DNA of 13,902 bases from Dietzia timorensis (GTDB lineage: Bacteria > Actinomycetota > Actinomycetes > Mycobacteriales > Mycobacteriaceae), in contig NZ_DYXM01000218.1 in the NCBI RefSeq assembly GCF_020742175.1, forward strand, positions 1-13,902, written 5' to 3'. Under the pieces are notes generated by a model. The model worked only from the letters and a program-made list of their open reading frames with translations, was not told where the DNA came from and made no database searches. This document shows positions 13,837 to 13,902 of the stretch, piece by piece. Numbering within the stretch: position 1 is the stretch's first letter; every line of letters starts with the position of its first letter. The position numbers were made by a program, and so were the translations under genes.

Positions 13837-13902
13837 ATGTTTGAGCGGCGCCCAGATGAGGCTTCGGCTCCGCAGTTTTCCAGACAATCCGCGGCGCTCC
13901 AT
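13837..13902 (+). CDS. Possible start of a gene running off the right edge
   Basis: An ATG at 13837 opens a frame of 22 codons with no stop before the end of the window (MFERRPDEASAPQFSRQSAA...). GGAGA lies 7 nt upstream, a fair Shine-Dalgarno site. Too little is visible to name a product, and the minus strand also has a short open frame here. Confidence 0.3.
   Translation, partial: MFERRPDEASAPQFSRQSAALH

Larger units (their letters stand above)
13254..13902. other. Lower-GC region without a recognised gene
   Basis: Counting 13561-13800 by hand gives 138 G+C in 240 bases (57.5%), against about 68-75% in sampled lines of firm genes. Apart from the weak secreted-protein candidate, the 9-bp tandem repeat and the edge ORF, I see no tRNA, insertion-sequence end, terminator or conserved protein here. 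Confidence 0.6.

Overview
The window is a stretch of high-GC actinobacterial chromosome. From about 6.2 to 13.3 kb its gene order closely matches the Mycobacterium tuberculosis block Rv1330c-Rv1343c: pncB diverging from clpS, then DUF2017, rhomboid protease, murI, a metallo-beta-lactamase-fold phosphodiesterase, rph and rdgB, with DUF3817 and LprD-like membrane proteins converging from the other side. This points to the order Mycobacteriales (mycolic-acid bacteria and relatives). The genus cannot be fixed from the sequence alone.

Layout. (1) 61-3256, plus strand: an iron-dependent alcohol dehydrogenase, a soluble GAF-domain histidine kinase and a NarL/LuxR-type response regulator. The genes are 5 nt apart or overlap by ATGA, so they look like one operon for sensing and oxidising a small alcohol or aldehyde. 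(2) 3253-3915, minus strand: tRNA-Leu(UAG), followed 38 nt later by a DUF488 gene whose stop codon overlaps the response-regulator stop. (3) 4006-5078, plus strand: an LprD-like protein and a DUF3817 membrane protein, ending at a strong intrinsic terminator. (4) 5101-11230, minus strand: nine tightly packed genes, clpS > DUF2017 > rhomboid > murI > MBL phosphodiesterase > rph > rdgB > DUF1345 > YrhK, with several ATGA junctions and probable internal promoters. (5) 11302-13253, plus strand: pncB and pncA, the nicotinate and nicotinamide salvage enzymes, each with its own likely leaderless promoter. (6) 13254-13902: a stretch of lower GC with a possible small secreted protein on the minus strand, a 9-bp tandem repeat and a possible gene start running off the right edge. 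Nothing in it is strongly recognised.

Two themes stand out. First, at least four and perhaps five start codons (LprD-like, clpS, pncB, pncA and possibly rph) lie 6-7 nt downstream of a TANNNT -10 element. In four of them no usable Shine-Dalgarno sequence is visible, as expected of leaderless mRNAs. Second, the conserved block is edited relative to M. tuberculosis: the P1-peptidase/mec/cysO/cysM segment between DUF2017 and rhomboid is absent, leaving a 4-nt ATGA overlap, and a DUF1345-YrhK membrane pair sits after rdgB. I saw no CRISPR array, insertion sequence, phage gene or obviously new defence system.
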